Shown one piece after another: positions 20,483-28,717 of a DNA stretch of 55,133 nt; within the stretch, counting starts at the first letter, position 1, and every line of letters starts with the position of its first letter. Both the position numbers and the translations under genes were made by a program. The DNA comes from Gordonia sp. UBA7599 (GTDB lineage Bacteria > Actinomycetota > Actinomycetes > Mycobacteriales > Mycobacteriaceae): positions 1 to 55,133 of the forward strand of contig DLKD01000046.1 of assembly GCA_002477755.1 (NCBI GenBank), in the 5' to 3' direction. The notes under the pieces are model-generated. The model was not told where the DNA came from and did no database searches. It saw only the letters and a program-made list of their open reading frames with translations.

Positions 20483-20513
20483 TAGCAGGAAATCATACCG
20501 AAACGCGGGCTAC
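20483..20513 (-). repeat. Third copy of the candidate TnsB-site motif
   Basis: TAGCAGGAAATC (20483-20494) followed after 12 bases by GGGCTAC (20507-20513) repeats the arrangement found at 19405-19432, in the same orientation, about 1.1 kb away. It lies in the gap between the EcsC-like gene and dnaB. Confidence 0.45.
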
Positions 20514-20538
20514 GGGCAACGCTCGCCTGACCATGTTT

Positions 20539-20587
20539 GCCCTAGTCAGGGCGATTCTTACGCCGTGATCAGGCTTGTTAAACAAGC
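20539..20587. other. Two hairpins between convergent genes
   Basis: GCCCT-agtc-AGGGC (20539-20552) and the near-continuous palindrome GCTTGTT-a-AACAAGC (20573-20587) lie between the ends of the EcsC-like gene and dnaB. They could terminate transcription of either gene or be binding sites near a transposon end. Neither has a clear U-run. Confidence 0.4.
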
Positions 20588-20594
20588 GGGACCA

Positions 20595-20622
20595 CCTTGC
20601 TAATCTTCGCTGCATCTCGACA
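20595..20622 (-). other. Candidate transposon right terminus B next to dnaB stop
   Basis: On the minus strand a TGTCGAGATGC terminus starts at 20622, only 7 bp from the dnaB stop codon (20630-20632), and is followed inward by ATTAGCAAGG. It shares its first six bases, TGTCGA, and the TGC at positions 9-11 with the candidate terminus at 19450. Tn7-type elements begin 5'-TGT and insert just beyond the 3' end of their target gene with the tnsA side facing it. Without the left end or a duplicated target sequence this remains a proposal. Confidence 0.35.
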
Positions 20623-20629
20623 AGGGTGT

Positions 20630-23600
20630 CTAGTCGCGGGCCATGTCGACGAACCGGCTCAAATGGAGCTGGTGCGCGACGGTGATCGTCTGTGTCGGAC
20701 CGTTGCGGTGCTTGCCGACGATGATGTCGGCCTCGCCGGCGCGGGGGTCGTCGCGCTCGATCGCATCGGGTCGGTGCAGCAGGATGACCATGTCCGCATC
20801 CTGCTCCAAACTGTTGTGGACGGAGACGCCGTCGGCAACGAAGTTGTGGGTACCCGGGACCGTCCCGTCGAAGACGTCTTGCTCGCCGATACTCGTGACC
20901 TCGACGATGCGGTCCCAGTAGACGTCGTTTGTCGCAAGCATCTCGATGTCGGAATCATCGAGAATCTGGGCAACACGCGCCAATCGGCTGCGGCTGGGCG
21001 AGTGCTTCCACATGGTGGAACCGCAGAATCGTGAACCCATCGCCGCAGCGAACTGACGATGAGTCATACCTCGATCGGCGAGAAGCTCGCGGACCTTGGT
21101 CCAGACCTCGGCAGGGACAGTGTCGGTGTTGGTGTTGGAGACGACGCCAGCGAGATTGACCAGACACTCGGCTGCTTTCACACCACGGTCGCCATGGACG
21201 CCGATCTCGGTGAGGAAAGTCATCTGATTGTCGAGGCCACTGACTTGCACATTCCAGCACGGGCGATAGCCCGACTTTGCCGTCCTGATGACGCGACCAT
21301 AGATGCCGTGACGGGCCAAGAGTTGGCAAACGTCGTCAGCAAGGCGTCGCGAGGTGGTGGCGTAGTAGATCCGAGCCTGCTTCAGCTTCGCGTCCCAGCG
21401 GACCGAACCATCGGTGGCCCAGAGGTGATGTAGGAACAGTGCCACCTGGCTGTTGGGCGTCATGAAGACGGGCTCGGGAACGAACTTCTCGTAGCTGCGC
21501 AGCCCGAACAATCCGAGTTCATCGAGCCACTTGGCGATAGGGTTCCGCTTGCCGTGTGTGAGGTGGTACGGCGCCGGTAGCCGGAGTGTCGTCACCCGTG
21601 CTGCTTCGTAGTCGTCGCGGACAGCCTCGACTCCCCACGCCTTCGCGGCAATGGTCACGGCACTGAGGTTTGCTTCGTCGACGCTGGCATACCGCAATGG
21701 CTGACGCTTCACGCACGAGCCGTCACCGATCATGTGCGCGAGCATGACCAACTCGTCGTTGGCCATCTCCTTGGTCTCAGCTGGCTCGGGTACCGAGCGT
21801 GGGGCGGCGACGCGGTCGCCGACCTTGAGGTCCTCCAGTGCGATCCAACCGTCGACCGTCATGAACGGGTGGTTGCCCGTTGCCTCCACAATGCGGCCGG
21901 ATGCCAAGCGTAGGCGGAACACTTCCTTGCGCCCGCTGGGAAAGACCTTCACCATCGGGCGTGCCACCATCCGCATGCGCTCATCGAGCGACCACACCAG
22001 CGGTTGCTCGCCCGATTCCATCAGCTCGCCCAGTGTCACTTGTGCGCCGGTATCGGCACGGAGGATGCGCGTCGACGCCGGGAGGCAGCCCGACTCGCGC
22101 AGGTCCGAGACCTGCGGGCGTTTGTCGGTGCGCTGTTCCGGGCCACGGTTGAGCTGGGAGATCGCGATGACCGGGACCTCGAGCTCCTTGGCCAACAGCT
22201 TCAACGAGCGGGAGAACTCCGACACCTCTTGCTGGCGCGATTCGACCTTCTTGCCCGACGTCATCAGCTGCATGTAGTCCACGACGACCATCTTCAGGTC
22301 ATGGCGCTGCTTGAGCCGACGGGCCTTGGCGCGGATCTCCATCATCGTCAGGTTCGGGGAGTCGTCGATGAACAGTGGCGCCTCGGAGATCTCGCCCATC
22401 CGGCGGGCCAGGCGCGTCCAGTCGTCGTCGCTCATCGAGCCGGCGCGCATGTCCGCGAGCTTCACCTTCGCTTCTGCCGACAGCAGGCGCATGACGATTT
22501 CGTTCTTGCTCATTTCCAACGAGAACATCGCACCGGTGAGTCCGTGGTGGATCGAGCACGATCGCAGGAAGTCCAGGGCCAGCGTCGAATTGTGGGTCGG
22601 CACCATCGCCTCGCCGGCCAGGTACAGGTGGTCGGGATTGTCGACCTGCACGCAGCGCACCGGCACGCTCGGCACCGGCGTGATCGCGACGATCCGCCGC
22701 GAATGGGTCGGCCGCCGCAGCTCCTTATGCCGGACCGCCTTGTGGTGGACGGTGAACACGTCGTCGTCGGCCTCGACGCTCAGCCATCCCGACGCCAGCC
22801 GTCGATACGTGTAACCGAGTCCGGCGACGAGGTCCCCGACGATAAAGGTCATGTGCCGCGTCGCGGCGGCGACGGTGATCCGCCCGTCGTCCTCGACGAT
22901 TGCGCGCGCATCGAGAATGCCGGCCAGCAGCGCCCGACGCTGAGCGATCGAGCCGCGCAGGTACTCCACCGGCACCTGTCCGCCCAGGTCGGCCATCAGC
23001 GTGAGGACGTCGACCTCGCCCTCGGCGTCGATGCGCATGCCGATCTCAGGGTCGTCGAAGGCCATTCCGGCCAGCGCGCCCACCGTGTACGGGCCGTAGG
23101 CGAAGCGCCGTCGGGGCAACTCGAGCGGTTCGGCGTTGCGCACGGACGCGCAGCCGACGAAAGGCCGCAGCTGTTCGGTCGTCGCGACGACGACATGGTC
23201 GTCGATCTGCGACTGCCACTGGTGCTCAGCGTCGGCGACGAGCACGCCGCCGTCGTCGAAGCGCACGGCGTAGCAAGTCCGCTCGGTGAGCACGTCGGTG
23301 CTGGCGACTACCTTCGTCGGCTTCCCGTCGGCGCCGATGAGGAGGTCGCCGACGGCGACGTTGCCCATCGTGGTCCAGCCGCTCGGTGTCGGCAGCGGGG
23401 TGTCGAGCGCGAGCGCTTTTCCGACGCCGGGACGCGCCGCGACGATGATCATCTGCCCCGGGTGCAGCCCGTTGGTCAGCTTGTCGAGGTCGGCGAAACC
23501 CGTCGGCACGCCCAAGGAGATTCCGCCGCGCGAAGCAATCGAATCCAGCTCGTCCATCGTCGGCTGGAGCAGCTCCTCGAGCGGGAGATAGTCCTCGGAG

Positions 23601-24115
23601 GTGCGCCGCTCGGTGACGTCGTACACCTCGGCCTGTGCGCGGTCGACGACCTCGGCGATGTCTTGGCCCTCGCCGCCGGCATAGCCGAACTGCACGATCC
23701 GCGTGCCGGCCTCCACCAGCCGTCGCAGGATCGCCTTCTCCGCCACGATCTCCGCGTAGAACCCGGCGTTGGCCGCGGTCGGCACCGTCGAGATGAGCGT
23801 GTGCAGATAGGGGGCGCCACCGACGCGCTTCAGTTGGCCGCGGCGCTCCAACTCGGCGCCGACGGTGACCGCGTCTGCAGGTTCGCCCTTGTTGAACAGG
23901 TCGAGGATCGCGTCGTAGACCGCCTGGTGCGACGGCAAGTAGAAGTCGCCGGGCCGGATCTTCTCCAGCACGTCGGCGATGGCGTCCTTGGAGAGCATCA
24001 TCCCGCCGAGGACGGACTGCTCTGCGGCTTGGTCTTGGGGCGGCTGCCGACCGAACTCCTCGTTCGGCAGGTCGTCGGGCATCGGTTCGTGACCCTGGTC
24101 CTCGGTCACAGACAC
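20630..24115 (-). CDS. dnaB: Replicative DNA helicase DnaB with two inteins
   Basis: The 1161-residue precursor splices to a 460-residue DnaB. N-extein 1-233 holds the N-terminal DnaB domain (PPQDQAAEQSVLGGMM) and ends inside the Walker A loop (ARPGVGK). The middle extein 510-676 begins STLALDF and carries the Walker B region (KMVVVDYMQLM) and SQLNRGPEQR. The C-extein 1102-1161 begins SLEQDADMV and ends DMARD. Both inteins therefore interrupt the RecA-like ATPase domain at known DnaB insertion positions (P-loop and RESG/S). DnaB unwinds the replication fork. It follows, on the same strand, the rpsF-ssb-rpsR-rplI operon, as in mycobacteria. A DnaA-box cluster lies upstream and a Tn7-like element abuts its 3' end. 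Confidence 0.95.
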   Translation of the reverse strand: MSVTEDQGHEPMPDDLPNEEFGRQPPQDQAAEQSVLGGMMLSKDAIADVLEKIRPGDFYLPSHQAVYDAILDLFNKGEPADAVTVGAELERRGQLKRVGGAPYLHTLISTVPTAANAGFYAEIVAEKAILRRLVEAGTRIVQFGYAGGEGQDIAEVVDRAQAEVYDVTERRTSEDYLPLEELLQPTMDELDSIASRGGISLGVPTGFADLDKLTNGLHPGQMIIVAARPGVGKALALDTPLPTPSGWTTMGNVAVGDLLIGADGKPTKVVASTDVLTERTCYAVRFDDGGVLVADAEHQWQSQIDDHVVVATTEQLRPFVGCASVRNAEPLELPRRRFAYGPYTVGALAGMAFDDPEIGMRIDAEGEVDVLTLMADLGGQVPVEYLRGSIAQRRALLAGILDARAIVEDDGRITVAAATRHMTFIVGDLVAGLGYTYRRLASGWLSVEADDDVFTVHHKAVRHKELRRPTHSRRIVAITPVPSVPVRCVQVDNPDHLYLAGEAMVPTHNSTLALDFLRSCSIHHGLTGAMFSLEMSKNEIVMRLLSAEAKVKLADMRAGSMSDDDWTRLARRMGEISEAPLFIDDSPNLTMMEIRAKARRLKQRHDLKMVVVDYMQLMTSGKKVESRQQEVSEFSRSLKLLAKELEVPVIAISQLNRGPEQRTDKRPQVSDLRESGCLPASTRILRADTGAQVTLGELMESGEQPLVWSLDERMRMVARPMVKVFPSGRKEVFRLRLASGRIVEATGNHPFMTVDGWIALEDLKVGDRVAAPRSVPEPAETKEMANDELVMLAHMIGDGSCVKRQPLRYASVDEANLSAVTIAAKAWGVEAVRDDYEAARVTTLRLPAPYHLTHGKRNPIAKWLDELGLFGLRSYEKFVPEPVFMTPNSQVALFLHHLWATDGSVRWDAKLKQARIYYATTSRRLADDVCQLLARHGIYGRVIRTAKSGYRPCWNVQVSGLDNQMTFLTEIGVHGDRGVKAAECLVNLAGVVSNTNTDTVPAEVWTKVRELLADRGMTHRQFAAAMGSRFCGSTMWKHSPSRSRLARVAQILDDSDIEMLATNDVYWDRIVEVTSIGEQDVFDGTVPGTHNFVADGVSVHNSLEQDADMVILLHRPDAIERDDPRAGEADIIVGKHRNGPTQTITVAHQLHLSRFVDMARD
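20813..22087 (-). other. DnaB intein 2 (425 aa), class 1 with LAGLIDADG endonuclease
   Basis: Residues 677-1101 of the precursor. It starts Cys677 (CLPASTRI), has block B ATGNHPFMT with the Thr-x-x-His-like pattern (GNHPF), and ends VHN before Ser1102. Two LAGLIDADG-like motifs are seen (VMLAHMIGDGS and FLHHLWATDGS), each keeping an acidic residue, so the homing endonuclease may be active. A typical class 1 intein at the DnaB site also occupied in M. tuberculosis-type inteins. Confidence 0.88.
22589..23416 (-). other. DnaB intein 1 (276 aa), class 3 type, degenerate endonuclease
   Basis: Residues 234-509 of the precursor. It begins with Ala (ALALDTPLPTPSGW), not Cys or Ser, and carries the class 3 'WCT' residues: Trp300 in block B (AEHQW), Cys488 in block F (RCVQVDNPDHLYLAG) and Thr507 in block G (PTHN). 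It ends His-Asn before Ser510. In this class the block F Cys replaces residue 1 as first nucleophile. A central homing-endonuclease region is recognisable (LAGMAFDD; LLAGILDARA) but lacks the normal acidic residues, so endonuclease activity is probably lost. Confidence 0.85.
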
Positions 24116-24328
24116 ACGCCCACCCCCTTCCTGGATGTCATCCAGTCCCCGCGTTTGGGCCGCGTCGGCCCGCCTTCATGTCCTTGATACGGCAGACCCC
24201 TGACAACGGCGGCTTCGGGAGGTTCCCGCGGCGTTCTCGGTGCCGTCCCGCCTCCGCGTCGTCGAAGGGCCTAGCGATTCAACTTTGGGAAGGGTAAGGG
24301 CGATTCGGGAAACGCTCAAACAGCACCC

Positions 24329-24465
24329 TGTGGACAGTTTGTGGAGAACTTGTGGATTGTTGCGCATTCACCGTGAAGGACTGTGGACAAATCGGGGGAA
24401 AACTATCTGGTGACACGAGATATCGGATTGTTTCCCCTGGTTATGAATGGTTTTCGTTGTCCACA
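24329..24465. promoter_or_regulatory. Cluster of five DnaA-box-like sequences upstream of dnaB
   Basis: The 570-bp gap between dnaB and the next gene contains TGTGGACAG (24329), TGTGGAGAA (24340), TGTGGATTG (24351), TGTGGACAA (24382) and, on the opposite strand sense, TTGTCCACA (24457-24465). The actinobacterial DnaA box is TTGTCCACA, so the last two are perfect and the first three are near matches. The first three are spaced exactly 11 bp apart. The local sequence is AT-richer than its surroundings. They probably bind DnaA and could regulate dnaB or titrate DnaA. No gene is visible in this gap. Confidence 0.65.
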
Positions 24466-24687
24466 GCAGGTGACTTTTGTCCTGTTCGGCGTGTCGTGCG
24501 CAACGCGCCGAAACAACTCTCAAGCAAACCCTCAACCTCGCGTAGGCGTCGATAATGTGAACGGCATCACAACAGTCGGTGTCTGCGGTGCGGGTCCCTG
24601 GACGGTCGCTGGGAATTATCCCCAGGTGTCCCGGGCCTGGACGTTCCGTGGTGGAATGTCACTCGACAACACAAGGGGAGAATCCGC

Positions 24688-25251
24688 ATGAAGAAGGTAC
24701 TGCTGCGCGCGATGACAGCCGTCGTCGCCGTCGGGTCTGCGCTTGCTCTCGCGCCGGGATTGGCCACGGCCGCGACCCCACCCGAACTCGACTTCGCCGC
24801 CTATCCCGCCGTCGACGCCAACCGCTACGTCTCGTACAACTACGACAACAACGGCCGGGCCTTCTTCCGCGCCGGCGAGTTCTATTGCTCCATCGGATCG
24901 CGTCCGGGCCGCGTCGCCTGCAAGGGCCGTCCGGCCACCGCCCCGCCCGGAATGCAGGGCGTCCTGCTCAACAACCACCAGGGCCCGTGGTGGGTCACGC
25001 CCGCGGGATTGGCCGCACCGACCATCAGCCTCGTCCCCGAGGCGTACTTCCGGGCTCCCGTGCTGCCGGTGAAGCGCAGCATCCACATCTACGACGTCAC
25101 CTGTGCGCGTCCGCGTCCCGCCGTCGTGTCCTGCATGTGGACTGCTGGCCGCGGATTCGTCATCAGCCCCAAGTGGCACAAGTTCTATGCGCCCCGCGAT
25201 GTGCGCGACGCGAACCCGCCGTCGCATCTGCTGCCGCCGAGCCTGCGGTAG
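24688..25251 (+). CDS. Secreted protein of unknown function
   Basis: The 187-residue protein has a Sec-type signal peptide: basic MKKVLLRAMTA, hydrophobic VVAVGSALALAPGL, and likely cleavage after ATA-A. The mature part is a Cys-containing globular domain with four or more Cys (FYCSIGS, VACKGR, DVTCARP, VSCMW) that could form two disulfides. It starts after AAGGGGAG. It is divergent from dnaB and occupies the position of the hypothetical gene between rplI and dnaB in mycobacteria. I do not recognise a named family. Confidence 0.75.
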   Translation: MKKVLLRAMTAVVAVGSALALAPGLATAATPPELDFAAYPAVDANRYVSYNYDNNGRAFFRAGEFYCSIGSRPGRVACKGRPATAPPGMQGVLLNNHQGPWWVTPAGLAAPTISLVPEAYFRAPVLPVKRSIHIYDVTCARPRPAVVSCMWTAGRGFVISPKWHKFYAPRDVRDANPPSHLLPPSLR

Positions 25252-25253
25252 CG

Positions 25254-25301
25254 GGTCTCGATACGCCGTCTCGCCTAGCGGCTCGACGGCACTCGACCAC
25301 C
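25254..25301. repeat. Dispersed repeat family A, copy 1
   Basis: It begins GGTCTCGATACGCC and ends CACTCGACCACC, just after the stop of the secreted-protein gene. Related copies occur at 31674, 42263 (half) and 54475. Confidence 0.65.
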
Positions 25302-25303
25302 AT

Positions 25304-25361
25304 CGCCGACCGAGCCCGGATTCGCGCCGACCGAGCCCGGTTTCGCGCCGACCGAGCCCAG
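25304..25361. repeat. Three tandem 21-bp repeats
   Basis: Units begin CGCCGACCGAGCCC at 25304, 25325 and 25346; the third is partial. They lie between repeat A and the terminator of the ribosomal operon. No coding role is seen. Confidence 0.75.
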
Positions 25362-25366
25362 ACAAA

Positions 25367-25406
25367 ACGAAACCGCCGCCCGGGATCAACCGGGCGGCGG
25401 CTTCGT
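25367..25406 (-). terminator. Rho-independent terminator of the rpsF-rplI operon
   Basis: A perfect 11-bp stem CCGCCGCCCGG (25373-25383) / CCGGGCGGCGG (25390-25400) with a 6-base loop, followed on the minus strand by TTTCGTTTTGT. It lies 12 bp beyond the rplI stop. It may also serve the plus-strand secreted-protein gene. Confidence 0.8.
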
Positions 25407-25417
25407 TTGCGTGTGGC

Positions 25418-25870
25418 TTACTCCGCGACGACGGCCAACTCGAAGTTGGCGGCGACGTTCGGGTGCAGCTTCACGATCACCGGGTAGGTGCCGGTGGCTT
25501 TGATGTGGCCCTTGGGCAGTTCCACGTTGCGCTTGTCGACGGCGGGCCCGCCAGCGTTCTTGATGGCACCGACGACGTCATTGACGGTCACCGAGCCGAA
25601 CAGCTTGCCCGAGTCGTGCGTGCGCACACCCAGGGACACCGACGCGAGGCCCTCGAGGGCTTGCTTCAGCTCGTTGGCGTGCTCCACGTCGCGCACCTCG
25701 CGGGCCTGCTGGGCCCGCTTGATGCCCTCGACCTGCTTCTCGGCACCACGGGTGGCGACGATCGCCAGGCCGCGGGGCAGCAGGTAGTTGCGGCCATAGC
25801 CGTCCTTGACCTCGACGGTGTCGCCGGCGACACCGAGGTTCTCGACAGCAGCAGTCAGGATGAGCTTCAT
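25418..25870 (-). CDS. rplI: 50S ribosomal protein bL9
   Basis: The 150-residue protein starts [36 protein letters not shown], the bL9 signature, followed by the long connecting helix and the C-terminal rRNA-binding domain (AKA...[12 protein letters not shown]). bL9 binds 23S rRNA near the L1 stalk and helps reading-frame maintenance. Last gene of the rpsF-ssb-rpsR-rplI operon, 18 bp after rpsR, with a strong terminator behind it. Confidence 0.97.
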   Translation of the reverse strand: MKLILTAAVENLGVAGDTVEVKDGYGRNYLLPRGLAIVATRGAEKQVEGIKRAQQAREVRDVEHANELKQALEGLASVSLGVRTHDSGKLFGSVTVNDVVGAIKNAGGPAVDKRNVELPKGHIKATGTYPVIVKLHPNVAANFELAVVAE

Positions 25871-25888
25871 GAGTCTGATCCCTTCCGC

Positions 25889-26143
25889 TTATCGGCCCGA
25901 CGAGGTGAACGGCAACAGCGCCACCTCGCGCGAGTTCTTGACGGCGATCGCGACGTCGCGCTGGTGCTGCACGCAGTTACCAGTCACCCGACGCGACCGA
26001 ATCTTGCCGCGGTCCGACAGGAACCGACGCAGAAGCGCGGTGTCCTTGTAGTCGATGACCTGGCCCTTGTCCTTGCAGAAGCTGCACGCCTTGGCCTTGA
26101 CGACCTTTTCGATGCGGGGCTTCCGACCCTTTTGTTTTGCCAT
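25889..26143 (-). CDS. rpsR: 30S ribosomal protein bS18, zinc-type
   Basis: The 84-residue protein starts [20 protein letters not shown], with [25 protein letters not shown], the bS18 signature. It keeps Cys pairs CSFC and a Cys at GNC, typical of the zinc-binding (C+) form. Actinobacteria often carry a second, cysteine-free copy elsewhere that is induced under zinc limitation; none is in this window. It pairs with bS6 on the 30S platform, and rpsF is in the same operon. Confidence 0.97.
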   Translation of the reverse strand: MAKQKGRKPRIEKVVKAKACSFCKDKGQVIDYKDTALLRRFLSDRGKIRSRRVTGNCVQHQRDVAIAVKNSREVALLPFTSSGR

Positions 26144-26162
26144 GAATTACTCCAGATAGATC

Positions 26163-26663
26163 TCAGAAAGGTGGTTCGTCGCCGGCACCGCCGGAACCCG
26201 CCGGGGGCGCACTGCCCCACGGGTCCTCGTTCGCCACGGGCTGGCTCGACGTCGGACGGCTGCCGCCGCCCGCACCGAAGCCGCCACCGCCGCCACCGCG
26301 CGAAGCGCGCGTGACCTTGGCGGTCGCATACCGCAGCGAAGGGCCGATCTCATCGACGTCGAGCTCGTACACCGTCCGCTTCTCACCCTCACGGGTCTCG
26401 AAAGAGCGCTGCTTGAGGCGGCCGGAAACGATGACGCGGGTGCCCTTGACGAGCGACTCCGTGACGTTCTCGGCGGCCTCGCGCCAGATGTTGCACCGCA
26501 GGAACAGCGCCTCGCCGTCTTTCCATTCGTTGGTCTGACGGTCGAAGGTGCGCGGCGTCGACGCCACCGTGAAGTTGGCGACCGCGGCACCGGACGGCGT
26601 GAAACGCAGTTCGGGGTCGGCCGTCAGATTCCCGACGACGGTGATTACCGTTTCTCCAGCCAT
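26163..26663 (-). CDS. ssb: Single-stranded DNA-binding protein
   Basis: The 166-residue protein has an N-terminal OB fold ([35 protein letters not shown], then [21 protein letters not shown]). A Gly-rich linker (about 115-150) follows, with the acidic protein-interaction tip GDEPPF at the end. It coats single-stranded DNA in replication and recombination. Between rpsF and rpsR, as in mycobacteria. Confidence 0.96.
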   Translation of the reverse strand: MAGETVITVVGNLTADPELRFTPSGAAVANFTVASTPRTFDRQTNEWKDGEALFLRCNIWREAAENVTESLVKGTRVIVSGRLKQRSFETREGEKRTVYELDVDEIGPSLRYATAKVTRASRGGGGGGFGAGGGSRPTSSQPVANEDPWGSAPPAGSGGAGDEPPF

Positions 26664-26793
26664 GTGCTTATCCCTCGAGGTGTGGTGTTTCGGATGGGCG
26701 GCGCGAGTTCGACGTGCCGTTCCCGGTCTGGGTCATCGCCCAGCCTAGGGAGAGGCACCGACATCCGCGAGCATTACGCGAAGTCGCGCACGC

Positions 26794-27075
26794 TCACTTG
26801 CGCAGGACCTTGGTCCGAAGCACCGACTCGTTCAGCTTCAGCTGACGGTCGAGCTCGTTGACCGTGTCCGGCTCGGCGTTCAGATCGATGACGGCGTAGA
26901 TGCCTTCGCTGTTCTTCTCGATCTCGTAGGCAAGACGGCGCTTGCCCCAGATGTCGACACCGTCCACGGTGCCGCCATCCTTACGGACGACGTTGAGGAA
27001 GGTATCCAGGGAGGGGGCGACGGTGCGCTCGTCCAAGCTCGGATCGAGGATCACCATCAGTTCGTAGTGACGCAT
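26794..27075 (-). CDS. rpsF: 30S ribosomal protein bS6
   Basis: The 93-residue protein [22 protein letters not shown]...[20 protein letters not shown] is bS6. First gene of the operon with ssb, rpsR and rplI; the start follows AGGAGGTGA. The 130-bp rpsF-ssb gap has no obvious gene. Confidence 0.97.
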   Translation of the reverse strand: MRHYELMVILDPSLDERTVAPSLDTFLNVVRKDGGTVDGVDIWGKRRLAYEIEKNSEGIYAVIDLNAEPDTVNELDRQLKLNESVLRTKVLRK

Positions 27076-27223
27076 AAGACCACATCACCTCCTATGGGCT
27101 AATCGGCCGCGGACTGTCCGCGGCAGGAGGGTCGCCTGCGTCGGCAACCGCTCCAAGATACATGAGGACCGGTTGACCTGCGAAATCGTGGTCGCGCGGT
27201 GGTTGGCGGATAACGTATAGCGC

Positions 27224-28717
27224 ATGTCTGCCGCCGCCTCCGACGTCGTGCTGGGCCCGCTGGACCGCACTCGCCGCGGCGAAGCAGTCCTTGCATCGGT
27301 GGTATCGGTCCTGTTCACCTGCCTCGCGATGGCGTGGAGTTATTCGGCGAAGGTCGTGTGTGGCGGTGCGCCGTTCAATGCGGAGGGGCGGTCGCGGCGT
27401 TGGCCGATCGGCGATCCCCACGCAGTGATTCCCTGCTACTCGGACATGATGAACCTCTGGACCGGGCGCGAGATCAACAATCACGTCTTCCCGTATCTGA
27501 GCGGGGCGATCACCGAGAATGGCCACCTCGTCGGCGGGTCTGTCGAGTACCCCGTGCTGTCGGGGATGCTGATGTGGCTCGGGGCAATCGGCGCGCACAC
27601 CGACCGCGCATTCTTCATCCACTCGGTGATCATCCTTGCGCCGTTCGGCATCGTCGTCACGCTGCTGCTCGTGTACCTGGTGCGCTGGTGGGCGTTGTTG
27701 TGGGCAGCGACTCCGCCGCTGGTGCTCTACGCCTTCCACAACTGGGAGCTCCCGGTCGTCGCGACCTGCGTCGGCGGCATCGCCGTCGTCGCCTATGGTG
27801 CGTCCCTCGACGCCGATGGCAATCCGCGCCTGTCGCTGCGCACCGCGGCGGTGTGGGCGGCCATCCTCTTTGGTATCGGCTTCAGCCTGAAGATGTATCC
27901 GGGCTTCTTCGTTCTGCCGCTGGCGCTGTACGTGCTGACGCGCGGGGGCGGATTCGTCAGCCGGTTCCGCTCGCCGAAGGACGTGCCGGCGGATTTGGAC
28001 TGGCGTGGCTTCTGGTACACCGCCGGCGCCGCGACGGCGACGGTCGTCGCCACCCAAGGGCCGTTCATGGTGCTGGGTTGGGAGGGGTGGCGGGCAGCGC
28101 TGTCGTTCCAGGGCAAGCGCAAGGCCGACGTCGATACCAACTCGATCTGGTACTGGGGATGGCGGCACCTGACGGGCGGAATCCCCGGGCATTGGGGGAC
28201 GTCGGACGGTTTGAACTCCTTTGTCGGCGTCGCGTCGCCGCTACTCATCGTCGGGTCGTTCGTCCTCGCCTTGTGGCTCGGTTGGCGGGTGTACAGCCCT
28301 GACAAGGTGACACTGGGCGTGTACCCGTGGATCGGGGTGTGCGGTGCGATGCTCGCCGGGTTCATGGTGTTCCACAAGGTGCATTCACCGCAGTACACGC
28401 TGTGGATCCTGCCGTTCTTCGCGCTGCTGAAGATCCGGTGGCCGGTGATCGTCGCGTACCTGCTGGCGGACCTGTCGCTGGACCTGACGATCTTCCGGCT
28501 GTTCGGCATCATCAACGATCCGTCGCACCCGCCGATGAAGTGGTGGGTCATCGGGGGCGTGAACTTCGGGGTGTGGGTGCACGCTGTACTGCTGGTCTAT
28601 CTGATCTTCGCGTTCGTCAAGGCTGCGCCGCGAGAGCCGTTCGCGTCGTTTGGCTTCCGCGTGCCCGACGTTGCGCGTGTGCCCGGTGTGAAGGCCCCGA
28701 TACCTGCGTCTGGTTGA
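27224..28717 (+). CDS. GT87-like polyprenol-sugar-dependent membrane glycosyltransferase
   Basis: The 497-residue protein has about ten membrane segments, e.g. VLASVVSVLFTCLAMAW, FGIVVTLLLVYLV and LLIVGSFVLALWLGW. The early extracytoplasmic loop contains acidic residues (CYSDMMNLW and GGSVEYPVL), as in GT-C enzymes such as the PimE/Rv0051-type GT87 family, which transfer mannose or arabinose from polyprenyl phosphate to envelope glycans outside the membrane. It is divergent from rpsF, and a second member of the same family is at 31027. The acceptor is unknown. The stop codon is immediately followed by a copy of repeat B. Confidence 0.75.
   Translation: MSAAASDVVLGPLDRTRRGEAVLASVVSVLFTCLAMAWSYSAKVVCGGAPFNAEGRSRRWPIGDPHAVIPCYSDMMNLWTGREINNHVFPYLSGAITENGHLVGGSVEYPVLSGMLMWLGAIGAHTDRAFFIHSVIILAPFGIVVTLLLVYLVRWWALLWAATPPLVLYAFHNWELPVVATCVGGIAVVAYGASLDADGNPRLSLRTAAVWAAILFGIGFSLKMYPGFFVLPLALYVLTRGGGFVSRFRSPKDVPADLDWRGFWYTAGAATATVVATQGPFMVLGWEGWRAALSFQGKRKADVDTNSIWYWGWRHLTGGIPGHWGTSDGLNSFVGVASPLLIVGSFVLALWLGWRVYSPDKVTLGVYPWIGVCGAMLAGFMVFHKVHSPQYTLWILPFFALLKIRWPVIVAYLLADLSLDLTIFRLFGIINDPSHPPMKWWVIGGVNFGVWVHAVLLVYLIFAFVKAAPREPFASFGFRVPDVARVPGVKAPIPASG

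Noticed and set aside
12108-20632. CRISPR-associated transposon (CAST)
   Set aside because: Tn7-like genes with two TniQ copies made this worth checking, but there is no cas gene or regularly spaced repeat array anywhere in the window.
22004-24187. Long plus-strand open frame (727 codons)
   Set aside because: It is exactly antisense to dnaB and its inteins; the translation has no recognisable motif.
24329-24465. Chromosomal origin oriC
   Set aside because: DnaA boxes are present, but dnaA and dnaN are not here, and the cluster is small; a regulatory or titration site is more likely.
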